Positions 1-7,655 of a stretch of 11,010 nucleotides of DNA are shown piece after piece. The position numbers and the translations under genes were made by a program. Below the pieces are notes generated by a model that was not told the origin of the DNA, made no database searches, and saw only the letters and a program-made list of their open reading frames with translations. The DNA is from DASWIG01 sp965371445 (GTDB lineage: Bacteria; Acidobacteriota; Thermoanaerobaculia; Multivoradales; J023). The first letter of the stretch is position 1. Each line of letters opens with the position of its first letter. The stretch covers positions 1 to 11,010 of the forward strand of contig CBDUYN010000258.1 of the NCBI GenBank assembly GCA_965371445.1, in the 5' to 3' direction.

Positions 1-23
1 AAGACTCCGGATTCTTCTCTGAA

Positions 24-55
24 CCCCCCTTTAGGAAAGGGGGGTAGGGGGGATT
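24..55. repeat. REP-like GC hairpin element
   Basis: A perfect inverted repeat CCCCCCTTT (24-32) / AAAGGGGGG (36-44) is separated by the loop AGG and followed by a second G run and ATT (TAGGGGGGATT, 45-55). C-run/G-run hairpins of this form ending in GGGGGATT are, from memory, a common dispersed intergenic repeat in several GC-rich phyla. No T tract follows on the plus strand, so it is not a standard intrinsic terminator in that direction. No transposase or RAYT gene is in the window. Copy number elsewhere in the genome cannot be judged here. Confidence 0.6.
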
Positions 56-60
56 CTCCA

Positions 61-116
61 GCAGGCGAAGCCTGCAGGACAGCAGTCGAGGCTATGCCCT
101 ACAGGCTCCTAGCCTG
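61..116. other. Two short perfect hairpins in the leader of the kinase gene
   Basis: GCAGGC-GAA-GCCTGC (61-75) and CAGGCT-CCT-AGCCTG (102-116) are both perfect 6-bp stems with 3-nt loops. With the C/G hairpin at 24-44 they make three folds in under 100 bases, upstream of the kinase start at 216. They may belong to the same repeat element or to a structured leader. No tRNA, riboswitch core or clear promoter was recognised in 1-215. An open frame at 94-279 overlaps them but has no protein-like character. Confidence 0.4.
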
Positions 117-215
117 GCTGCCCGCCATCGCTCCGGCTCGCGGCTCTGCTATGGTACGGACAGGGTCGAAAGAGCCGTCGGCCCGAAGACGGTTTGAGGA
201 GAAAGTCTCGCCACC

Positions 216-1751
<1,536 letters not shown>

Positions 1752-1926
1752 CAGTGCGACCTTCTAGTTCTTTTCAGCACAACGCAGTATTCCCTGTCCT
1801 TCCAAAGAAACGAACGGAGGCCTGGATTGCGGCCGGTCATGTCGTCGCATACAGCGTCGAAGGTCGGGAGATCGGTGGTTTTCGCGATCTGGCCTCCGGA
1901 CAGGTGCTAGCTCCGGCGGGTCGCCT

Positions 1927-2502
1927 TTGGGCCGGGGGAAATGGACCTTCTTTCTTCTCGGGCTTCCGGCGGCGGGCGAATGGGATCTTACCGCGGATCA
2001 CCCGAAATTGCGGTTCCTCGACTTACCAATCGAGTCCCTGGGAGGGTCCGCCGGCGAGCTGCCAGGCCAGGACTTGAAGAAAAGGCTGGACGTCACGTTG
2101 ACGGTGGACCACATGCCGGCAAGGCCGCACAGCGACGAAAGAATCGTCCTCGTCTATTGCGGAAAGTCGGAGCGGCCCAGGAAGACACGACAGGATTCGT
2201 GCAGCTTCACGGCGATTGAGCAACCCCTCAAGGCGGGTTTGCACGACTACCGTCTGCAGAACCTCGACTACGGTCGCCATTACGTGAGCGCGTTCATCGA
2301 CGGCGAGTACCTTCCGGGAATGGGTGGCGGGGTAGGCTTTTACCTGAGCCCGACAACGGAAGCTCCGCCCGTCTTTCCTGTCGTCCCTCTGCGAGAGATG
2401 GAAGTCTTCGGCGAGATCTCACCCGGTGTGGCCGGATATAGCGGCAGAGCTTATGTCACAGAAGCCGGCGACGACGGAGTGCTCCACCTCATGGTCCAAT
2501 AG
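1927..2502 (+). CDS. Hypothetical protein, start uncertain, possibly broken gene
   Basis: I do not recognise a family. The frame ending TAG at 2500-2502 reads like a real protein: mixed hydrophobic and polar residues, and a GxHDYRL...YGRHYVSAFIDG stretch that resembles the 'GxYYVxAFxD' strand of secreted beta-sandwich domains (weak inference). It contains cysteines but no signal peptide or lipobox at the available start. The only listed start is TTG 1927, without a ribosome binding site. The frame stays open back to 1768, but that upstream part is arginine/serine-rich and does not look coding. A different frame over 1748-1950 looks somewhat more protein-like (AWIAAGHVVAYSVEGREIGG). A frameshift near 1930-1960 is therefore possible, which would make this the 3' part of a damaged gene. 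Codons such as TTA, AGA, CTA and GTA are commoner than in the neighbours, suggesting a different origin or relaxed selection. Confidence 0.4.
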   Translation: MGRGKWTFFLLGLPAAGEWDLTADHPKLRFLDLPIESLGGSAGELPGQDLKKRLDVTLTVDHMPARPHSDERIVLVYCGKSERPRKTRQDSCSFTAIEQPLKAGLHDYRLQNLDYGRHYVSAFIDGEYLPGMGGGVGFYLSPTTEAPPVFPVVPLREMEVFGEISPGVAGYSGRAYVTEAGDDGVLHLMVQ

Positions 2503-2526
2503 GGGCCGCTCCTGCGGCCATGGACC
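2493..2526 (+). terminator. GC-rich stem-loop after the hypothetical gene
   Basis: A perfect GGCCGC-TCCT-GCGGCC stem-loop (2504-2519) begins right after the stop codon of the hypothetical gene. It can extend through an internal loop by pairing GGTCC (2493-2497) with GGACC (2522-2526). No run of T follows, so it is not a canonical intrinsic terminator. It could still act as a 3' end stabiliser. Confidence 0.35.
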
Positions 2527-2640
2527 CGGAGACTGGGAGCACGGCGGGCTCTCGAGAGGTTCGATAGTCGGCGCCGAGACACCCGGGTTCGACAGGGCAC
2601 CCCGCGCCGAACGGATGAGCATCTCAGCCGGGACGCAGGA

Positions 2641-2657
2641 CGCGGGCGTCGCCCGCG
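2641..2657. other. Perfect GC hairpin downstream of tRNA-His
   Basis: CGCGGGC (2641-2647) and GCCCGCG (2651-2657) form a 7-bp stem with a 3-nt GTC loop, 73 bases beyond the 3' end of the minus-strand tRNA. It sits where a tRNA terminator would be expected, but no T run follows on the minus strand. The rest of 2527-2729 holds no convincing gene. Open frames across it are shadows of the tRNA and the GC-rich sequence. Confidence 0.3.
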
Positions 2658-2729
2658 GGGCCGGCGGGACGCTGGCGCTCCCAGCGAAAGATCCGGAGGA
2701 CGCACGTTTGTGGGTTGGAGTAGACGCAG

Positions 2730-2806
2730 TGGTACCAACGCCCGGACTTGAACCGGGGACCTCCTGATCCACAATCAGGCGCTCTAACCAACTGAGCTAC
2801 GTCGGC
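2730..2806 (-). tRNA. trnH: tRNA-His (anticodon GTG), CCA encoded
   Basis: Read on the minus strand, this 77-nt sequence folds as a full cloverleaf. The acceptor is GCCGACG / CGTTGGT (with G1-T72 and G4-T69 wobble pairs) and the D stem is GCTC/GAGC. The anticodon stem is CCTGA/TCAGG with loop TTGTGGA, and the T stem is CCCGG/CCGGG with loop TTCAAGT. The discriminator is A73 and CCA is encoded (2732-2730). The anticodon GTG lies at 2772-2770 and specifies histidine. The odd point is position -1, which is A (2807), opposite A73. The G-1:C73 pair that marks tRNA-His in most bacteria is therefore absent. The gene stands alone, divergent from the ETF-QO gene. Confidence 0.95.
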
Positions 2807-2812
2807 TCTTGC

Positions 2813-2841
2813 ATTGTAGCCGCGAATCGTCCCGGTGTCAA
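2813..2841 (-). promoter_or_regulatory. Sigma-70 promoter of tRNA-His
   Basis: On the minus strand TTGACA (2841-2836) and TACAAT (2818-2813) are separated by exactly 17 bases: a perfect -35 box and a -10 box with one mismatch. Counting seven bases from the end of the -10 box puts the start site at 2806, which is G1 of the tRNA. The transcript would then have little or no 5' leader. Confidence 0.8.
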
Positions 2842-2844
2842 ACA

Positions 2845-2879
2845 GTGGACGGATGTGGACGGATCCGGCGTGGTACGAT
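2845..2879 (+). promoter_or_regulatory. Candidate promoter/operator region of the ETF-QO operon
   Basis: TGG-TACGAT (2871-2879) fits an extended -10 box on the plus strand, but no good -35 box lies upstream of it. Just before it, the 10-mer GTGGACGGAT occurs twice in perfect tandem (2845-2854, 2855-2864), between this box and the -35 box of the divergent tRNA promoter. A direct repeat at one helical turn could be a regulator site. This is inference from position only. Confidence 0.3.
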
Positions 2880-2954
2880 CCCCGCGGGTCCGGACGCTTC
2901 CAGCAGACATTCCAGAGGCCCTCGCCGGGCCTTGATCCGCGAGGAGATACGCCC

Positions 2955-4628
2955 ATGTCGGACGAACGCGAAACCCTAGAGCTCGACGTCCTCTTCGTCG
3001 GTGCCGGGCCGGCCAACCTGGCCGGCGCCTACCACTTGGCGCGGTTGATCCGCGAGCACAACGACAAGGCCTCGGGCGACGACGCGATCGAAGTCGAGAT
3101 CGCCGTCCTCGAGAAGGGACAGGAGATCGGCAGCCACGCCCTCTCGGGGGCCGTCGTCGACCCCGGCGTCTTCCAGGAGCTCCTGGGCGACGACTGGCAG
3201 GAGATGCCCTTCGAGGGCAAGGTCGAGCGCGAACGCTTCCTCGCCTTGACCGAGAAACGGGCCTTCTCGCTCCCCATCCCGCCGCCGCTTCGAAACCGCG
3301 GCAAGGTCGTCGCCTCCCTCGGCAAGGTCGTCAAATGGCTCGCCGCCAAGGTCGAGGAGATGGAGGTCGATGTCCTCTGCGAGTTCGCGGCCGTCGAGGC
3401 TCTCGTCGAGGACGACCGGGTCGTCGGCGTACGCACCGGCGACCGCGGCGTCGGACACGACGGCAAGCCCAAGGCCAACCACGAGCCCGGCGTCGATGTC
3501 CGGAGCCAGGTCGTCGTCCTGGGAGAGGGAGCGCGCGGCACGCTCACCAAACAGCTCGAGGAACGCTTCGGCCTTTCCGAGGGCAAGAATCCGCAGACCT
3601 ATTCCGTCGGCCTGAAGGAGATCTGGGAGGTCCCCGAGGGACGAATCGGGCCGGGCGAGGTGATCCACACCTTCGGCTGGCCGCTCGACTCGCGGACCTA
3701 CGGCGGCAGCTTCATCTACGGCATGAAGGACAACCAGGTCATCGTCGGCCTGGTCGTGGGGTTGGAGTACGAGAACCCGCACCTCGACCCCCACACCGAG
3801 CTCCAGCGCTTCAAGACGCACCCCGAGGTGCGCCGGCTGCTCAAGGGCGGCAAGATGCTCTTCTACGGCGCCAAGGCGATCCCCTCGGGCGGCTGGTGGG
3901 CGATGCCGCGGACCTGGGGCGACGGCTTCCTCATCTGCGGCGATTCGGGCGGGTTCCTGAACATGCAGCGCCTGAAAGGCATCCACCTGGCGGTGAAAAG
4001 CGGCATGCTCGCGGCCGAGACGATCTTCGAGGCCCTGAAGGAGGGCGGCGTCACGGCGGAGCGCCTGCGACGCTACGAGGAAAAAGTCGCGGCCAGCTGG
4101 GTCAAAAAAGAGCTCTGGCCGGTGCGAAACTTCCACCAGGGCTTCGCCAAGGGCCTCTACGCCGGCATGCTCCAGACCGGCCTCGGCATGGTCACCGGCG
4201 GACGCGGCTGGGGCCTTTTCAACAGCCTCGAAGGCCACGCCGGCCACGAGCAGATGCAAAAGCTCTCCGCCGGGCACGCCAAGCCCGCGCCCGTCACCTA
4301 CGACAACGAGCTGACTTTTGACAAGCTGGCCGACGTCTACAGCTCCGGCACTTCCCACGAGGAGGACCAGCCGGTCCACCTCCTGGTCTCCGACCCGGAG
4401 CTCTGCGTGACGCGCTGCGCCGAGGAGTACGGCAACCCGTGCCAGCGCTTCTGTCCGGCCGAGGTCTACGAGATCGTCGACGACACGAGCCACGACTCGG
4501 GCAAGCGTCTCCAGATCAACGCCTCGAACTGCGTCCACTGCAAGACCTGCGACATCGCGGACCCCTACCAGATCATCACCTGGGTGCCGCCCGAGGGCGG
4601 CGGCGGACCCAACTACGGCCGGATGTAG
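2955..4628 (+). CDS. Electron transfer flavoprotein:ubiquinone oxidoreductase (ETF-QO)
   Basis: ETF-QO takes electrons from reduced electron transfer flavoprotein and passes them to quinone at the inner membrane. It thereby links fatty acid, amino acid and methylated amine dehydrogenases to respiration. The 557-residue protein begins with a Rossmann FAD site, DVLFVGAGPANLAG (G16, G18, N21). The middle region is typical of the family, with the HALSGAVVDP stretch (61-70) and FLICGDSGGFLNMQRLKG (325-342). The C terminus carries the [4Fe-4S] site, with ligands expected at C500 (RFCPAEVYE), C526, C529 and C532 (NCVHCKTCDI), followed by the diagnostic ending WVPPEGGGGPNYGRM. The ATG at 2955 is chosen because GAGGAGAT precedes it at good spacing. 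An upstream in-frame GTG (2835) would add 40 residues with no family likeness and lies across the divergent promoter. It is complete and of normal bacterial length. No ETF alpha or beta gene is in the window. It is first in a four-gene run, 43 bases before the peptidase. Confidence 0.97.
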   Translation: MSDERETLELDVLFVGAGPANLAGAYHLARLIREHNDKASGDDAIEVEIAVLEKGQEIGSHALSGAVVDPGVFQELLGDDWQEMPFEGKVERERFLALTEKRAFSLPIPPPLRNRGKVVASLGKVVKWLAAKVEEMEVDVLCEFAAVEALVEDDRVVGVRTGDRGVGHDGKPKANHEPGVDVRSQVVVLGEGARGTLTKQLEERFGLSEGKNPQTYSVGLKEIWEVPEGRIGPGEVIHTFGWPLDSRTYGGSFIYGMKDNQVIVGLVVGLEYENPHLDPHTELQRFKTHPEVRRLLKGGKMLFYGAKAIPSGGWWAMPRTWGDGFLICGDSGGFLNMQRLKGIHLAVKSGMLAAETIFEALKEGGVTAERLRRYEEKVAASWVKKELWPVRNFHQGFAKGLYAGMLQTGLGMVTGGRGWGLFNSLEGHAGHEQMQKLSAGHAKPAPVTYDNELTFDKLADVYSSGTSHEEDQPVHLLVSDPELCVTRCAEEYGNPCQRFCPAEVYEIVDDTSHDSGKRLQINASNCVHCKTCDIADPYQIITWVPPEGGGGPNYGRM

Positions 4629-4671
4629 AAGCGCCGAGAGAAATACGCCGCCGATGCGGCGAGGAGGACCC

Positions 4672-6912
4672 ATGCCCAAGCTCTCCCCGAATTCCCTACC
4701 ATCGATCCTGGGTGTCCTCACCGCCGCGCTCCTGGCGACGGCGGGCGGCGCCGAGACCATGCCCCAAGAAGCCCAGCTTTCGATCGACCTGCTTTTTGCC
4801 GACGGCGCCCACGGCGCGATCGTCGAAGAGATCGCCTGGCGTCCGAGCCGGTCGCGTTGGGCCGGGCCGCGATCGGCCGCCGGGGAGCTTCTCGGCCTCT
4901 GGGACGACGGCACCGGCGAGGCCTGGTGGCTCTTCCGCACCGACGGCACGAAAAGCCTCCTCGCCCGGCCGGCGGACCTGGGAGCCAAGAGCGTCGGCGA
5001 CGTCCAAAGCCTGGCCTGGAGCGCCGACGGCACCGGCCTCGTCGTCGCGCTCGGACGCGGCATCGTCTACTTCGACGCCGCGTCCAAAGAGGCGCGGCGC
5101 CTCATCGACGGCGAGGCCCGCGATCCGAGGCTCTCGCCCGACGGGCTCCGGCTCGCTTTCGCGCGCTACGGCGACCTCTACGTCTACGAGCTCGAAAGCG
5201 AGCAGACCCGCCGCCTGACGGACGACGGCGAGCCCGGCGTCGTCCTGAACGGCACGACCGACTGGGTCTACTGGGAGGAGATCTGGGGACGGACGTCGCA
5301 GGGGACCTGGTGGAGCGGCGACTCGCGGCGGCTCGCCTACTACCACTTCGACGACTCCGAGGTCGCCGTCTATCCGCGGGTCGACACCCGTCCCGTTCAT
5401 CCGGCGCTCGATCGCCAGCGCTACCCGAAGGCGGGCGACCGCCTGCCGCTCGTCGAGCTGCGGGTCTTCGACGTCGAAAGCGGCGAGACCGTCCGCCTGC
5501 GGACCGGGGACGACGTCGACACGTACCTCGCCCGGGTGCACTGGCACGTCGACGGCGAGCACGTCGCGGTCGAGAGGCTGAACCGCGAGCAGAACGAGCT
5601 CGAGTTGCTCCTCTGCTCGGCCCAGGACGGCTCCTGCCGGGTTCTTGCCACGCAGCGCGAGGAGACCTGGGTCAACGTGGAGGACGAATTCACTTTCCTT
5701 TCCGACGGCCGCTTCCTCTGGAGCAGCGAGGAGAGCGGCTGGCGTCAGCTCTTCCTCTACGAGGCCGACGGCGGCAACCGCCGCCAGCTGACGCCCGACG
5801 GCTGGGCGCTCGCCTCGCTCGATGCGGTCGACGAGTCAGCCGGCAGCTTCGTTTACACCGCCTACTCGACGGGGAAGCTCGGCGCGGCGGAGCGCCACGT
5901 CTTCCGCGGCCGGCTCGACGGCGGCGAGCCGCTTCGCCTGACCAAAGAAAAGGGCTGGCACGAGGCCCTGGTCTCGCCGTCGGGACACTGGCTCCACATG
6001 CGAAGCTCGTCGCGGCAGACGCACCGCCAGGTGCTTGGCCACCTGGACCGTCCGGGTTTTGGCCGGCCTTTGCCGTCGCGTCCGCCGAGCTACGACGTCG
6101 GACGGCTACCGCAATGGGAGTACCTGACGGTTCCCGGCCCCGACGGTGCCGAGCTTCCGGCGCAGCTCATGAAACCCCTGGGCTTTGACCCCGAGCGCCG
6201 CTATCCCGTGATCATGTACCACTACGGCGGCCCGGCCTCGCAGGTGGTCGACGACGCCTGGCACACCCGGCGCCTGCGTCATCTCTGGCACCGTTTCATG
6301 GCGGAGCGGGGCTACGTCGTCTTCTCCCTCGACAACGAGGCGTCGCGTTTCTTTGGCAAGCGCGGCGCGGATAAGTTGCATCGTCGCTTCGGCGAGCTCG
6401 AGCTCAAGGCTCAGCTCGCGGGAGTTGAGTATTTGAAGGCGCAGCCCTGGGTCGACCCGGAACGCCTCGGCCTCTGGGGCTGGTCGGGAGGCGGCGCCAA
6501 CACCCTCTACAGCCTCTTCCGGAGCCCTGGCGTGTGGAAGGCGGGCTTCTCCGGCGCCCCGGTGACCGACTGGCATTACTACGACGCCATCTGGACGGAG
6601 CGCTACCTCGACCATCCGCGGGAAAACGCCGCGGGCTACGAAGCCTCGGCACCGCTTGCCTATGCCGAGAACCTCGAGGACGCGCTTCTCCTGATCCACG
6701 GTACGGGCGACAACAACGTCCATCCGCAGAACACGTTGAACTTGGTCGACGCTCTGGTCAAGGCGGGGAAGCGTTTCGAGATGGCGCTTTATCCGAACGC
6801 CCGGCACAGTCTCCAGACGTTCGAGGGTTATGGGCAGCGTCACGTCTTCGAGCGGATGACGGAGTTTTTCGACCGGCACTTGAGGGCGGAGTCGGTGACG
6901 GAGGACGATTGA
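4672..6912 (+). CDS. Secreted S9 family (DPP IV-like) serine peptidase
   Basis: A 746-residue exported peptidase. Residues 1 to about 27 form a signal peptide (ILGVLTAALLATAGGA core), so it acts in the periplasm or outside. An eight-blade-type beta-propeller domain (roughly 35-475) contains DWVYWEEIWGR with E202 and E203. This matches the double-Glu motif with which DPP IV enzymes bind the free N terminus of the substrate. The alpha/beta-hydrolase domain starts near 484. It has the oxyanion-type motif HYGGPASQ (Y518), the nucleophile motif GWSGGGA (S605), D680 in HGTGDNNVH and H712 in NARHSL, giving a complete triad. It probably removes N-terminal dipeptides, classically Xaa-Pro; the exact preference cannot be read from sequence. 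GWSGGG in place of the animal GWSYGG is a known bacterial variant in this family (from memory). The ATG at 4672 follows GAGGAGG (4661-4667); an in-frame ATG at 4654 lacks such a site. Its stop overlaps the start of the ABC ATPase. Confidence 0.95.
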   Translation: MPKLSPNSLPSILGVLTAALLATAGGAETMPQEAQLSIDLLFADGAHGAIVEEIAWRPSRSRWAGPRSAAGELLGLWDDGTGEAWWLFRTDGTKSLLARPADLGAKSVGDVQSLAWSADGTGLVVALGRGIVYFDAASKEARRLIDGEARDPRLSPDGLRLAFARYGDLYVYELESEQTRRLTDDGEPGVVLNGTTDWVYWEEIWGRTSQGTWWSGDSRRLAYYHFDDSEVAVYPRVDTRPVHPALDRQRYPKAGDRLPLVELRVFDVESGETVRLRTGDDVDTYLARVHWHVDGEHVAVERLNREQNELELLLCSAQDGSCRVLATQREETWVNVEDEFTFLSDGRFLWSSEESGWRQLFLYEADGGNRRQLTPDGWALASLDAVDESAGSFVYTAYSTGKLGAAERHVFRGRLDGGEPLRLTKEKGWHEALVSPSGHWLHMRSSSRQTHRQVLGHLDRPGFGRPLPSRPPSYDVGRLPQWEYLTVPGPDGAELPAQLMKPLGFDPERRYPVIMYHYGGPASQVVDDAWHTRRLRHLWHRFMAERGYVVFSLDNEASRFFGKRGADKLHRRFGELELKAQLAGVEYLKAQPWVDPERLGLWGWSGGGANTLYSLFRSPGVWKAGFSGAPVTDWHYYDAIWTERYLDHPRENAAGYEASAPLAYAENLEDALLLIHGTGDNNVHPQNTLNLVDALVKAGKRFEMALYPNARHSLQTFEGYGQRHVFERMTEFFDRHLRAESVTEDD

Positions 6913-7655
6913 TCCGATTCCACGACGTCCGCAAGGTCTTCGACGCCGACGGCGCCGAAGTCGTCGCCGTCGACGGCCTGAGCCTCGAGGTCGAGACGGG
7001 CGAGACCGTTTGCCTGATCGGCACGAGCGGCTCGGGCAAGACCACCGTCCTGAAGATGGTCAACCGGCTCGTCGAGCCGACGAGCGGCCGGATCCTCCTC
7101 GGCGGCGAGGACGTCCGCGAGCTCGACTTGATCCGTCTGCGGCGCTCGATCGGTTACGTCATCCAGGGCGCCGGCCTTTTCCCGCACCTGACCGTGGCCG
7201 AGAACGCGGGGCTGCTCTGCCGCCTCGAAGGCTGGGAGCGCGAGCGCGTCGGCGAGCGCGTCCGCGAGCTCCTGGAGCTCGTCAACCTGCCGTGCGACGA
7301 GTACGCCGGACGCCGTCCGCGGGAGCTTTCCGGCGGTCAGCAGCAGCGCGTCGGCGTCGCCCGCGCCCTCGCCCTCGACCCCGGGATCGTCCTGATGGAC
7401 GAGCCCTTCGGCGCCCTCGATCCGATCACCCGCGACGACTTACACGAGGAGTTCCTGGGACTCGTTGCACGGGTCAGGAAGACCATTCTGCTGGTGACCC
7501 ACGACCTCGTCGAGGCCTTCAAGCTCGGCGACCGCGTCGCCCTGATGGACGACGGGCGCCTGGTCCAGCTCGGTACCGAGGAGGACTTTCGCGAACGGCC
7601 GGCGAGCCCCTTCGTCACCGTATTCTTGAACGCCCACGGCGGGAGGCGGGGATGA
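6909..7655 (+). CDS. ABC transporter ATP-binding protein, osmoprotectant (OpuC/ProV) type
   Basis: A 248-residue ATPase that powers the substrate-binding/permease fusion encoded next. Walker A is GTSGSGKTT (38-46, K44) and the Q-loop region reads GYVIQGAGLFPHLTV. The signature is LSGGQQQRVGVARAL (from 140), Walker B is VLMDEPFGALD (D164, E165), and the H-loop is VTHDLVEAFKLGD. 'QGAGLFPHLTV' and 'FGALDPITRD' are typical of the glycine betaine/choline/OsmV branch. It ends shortly after the ATPase core (ASPFVTVFLNAH) and lacks the C-terminal CBS pair that senses ionic strength in ProV and OpuA-type ATPases. The best start is TTG 6909, overlapping the peptidase stop (TTGA) and preceded by GGAGG (6900-6904). 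The frame is open further upstream, but that part is only a shadow of the peptidase gene. Its stop overlaps the next ATG by 4 bp, so translation is probably coupled on both sides. Confidence 0.95.
   Translation: MIRFHDVRKVFDADGAEVVAVDGLSLEVETGETVCLIGTSGSGKTTVLKMVNRLVEPTSGRILLGGEDVRELDLIRLRRSIGYVIQGAGLFPHLTVAENAGLLCRLEGWERERVGERVRELLELVNLPCDEYAGRRPRELSGGQQQRVGVARALALDPGIVLMDEPFGALDPITRDDLHEEFLGLVARVRKTILLVTHDLVEAFKLGDRVALMDDGRLVQLGTEEDFRERPASPFVTVFLNAHGGRRG

Noticed and set aside
2835..2954. GTG 2835 as the start of ETF-QO.
   Set aside because: The added 40 residues have no family likeness and overlap the promoter region. ATG 2955 has a strong ribosome binding site at proper spacing.
2624..3016. 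Minus-strand open frame of 130 residues across the tRNA.
   Set aside because: It is the well-known spurious translation of a tRNA (AQLVRAPDCGSGGPRFKSG type) and overlaps the divergent promoters.
2976..5063. Long minus-strand open frame of 695 residues opposite ETF-QO.
   Set aside because: It is the antisense shadow of high-GC genes with clear family motifs on the plus strand. Its composition is rich in Asp, Arg, Leu and Val with no recognisable domain.
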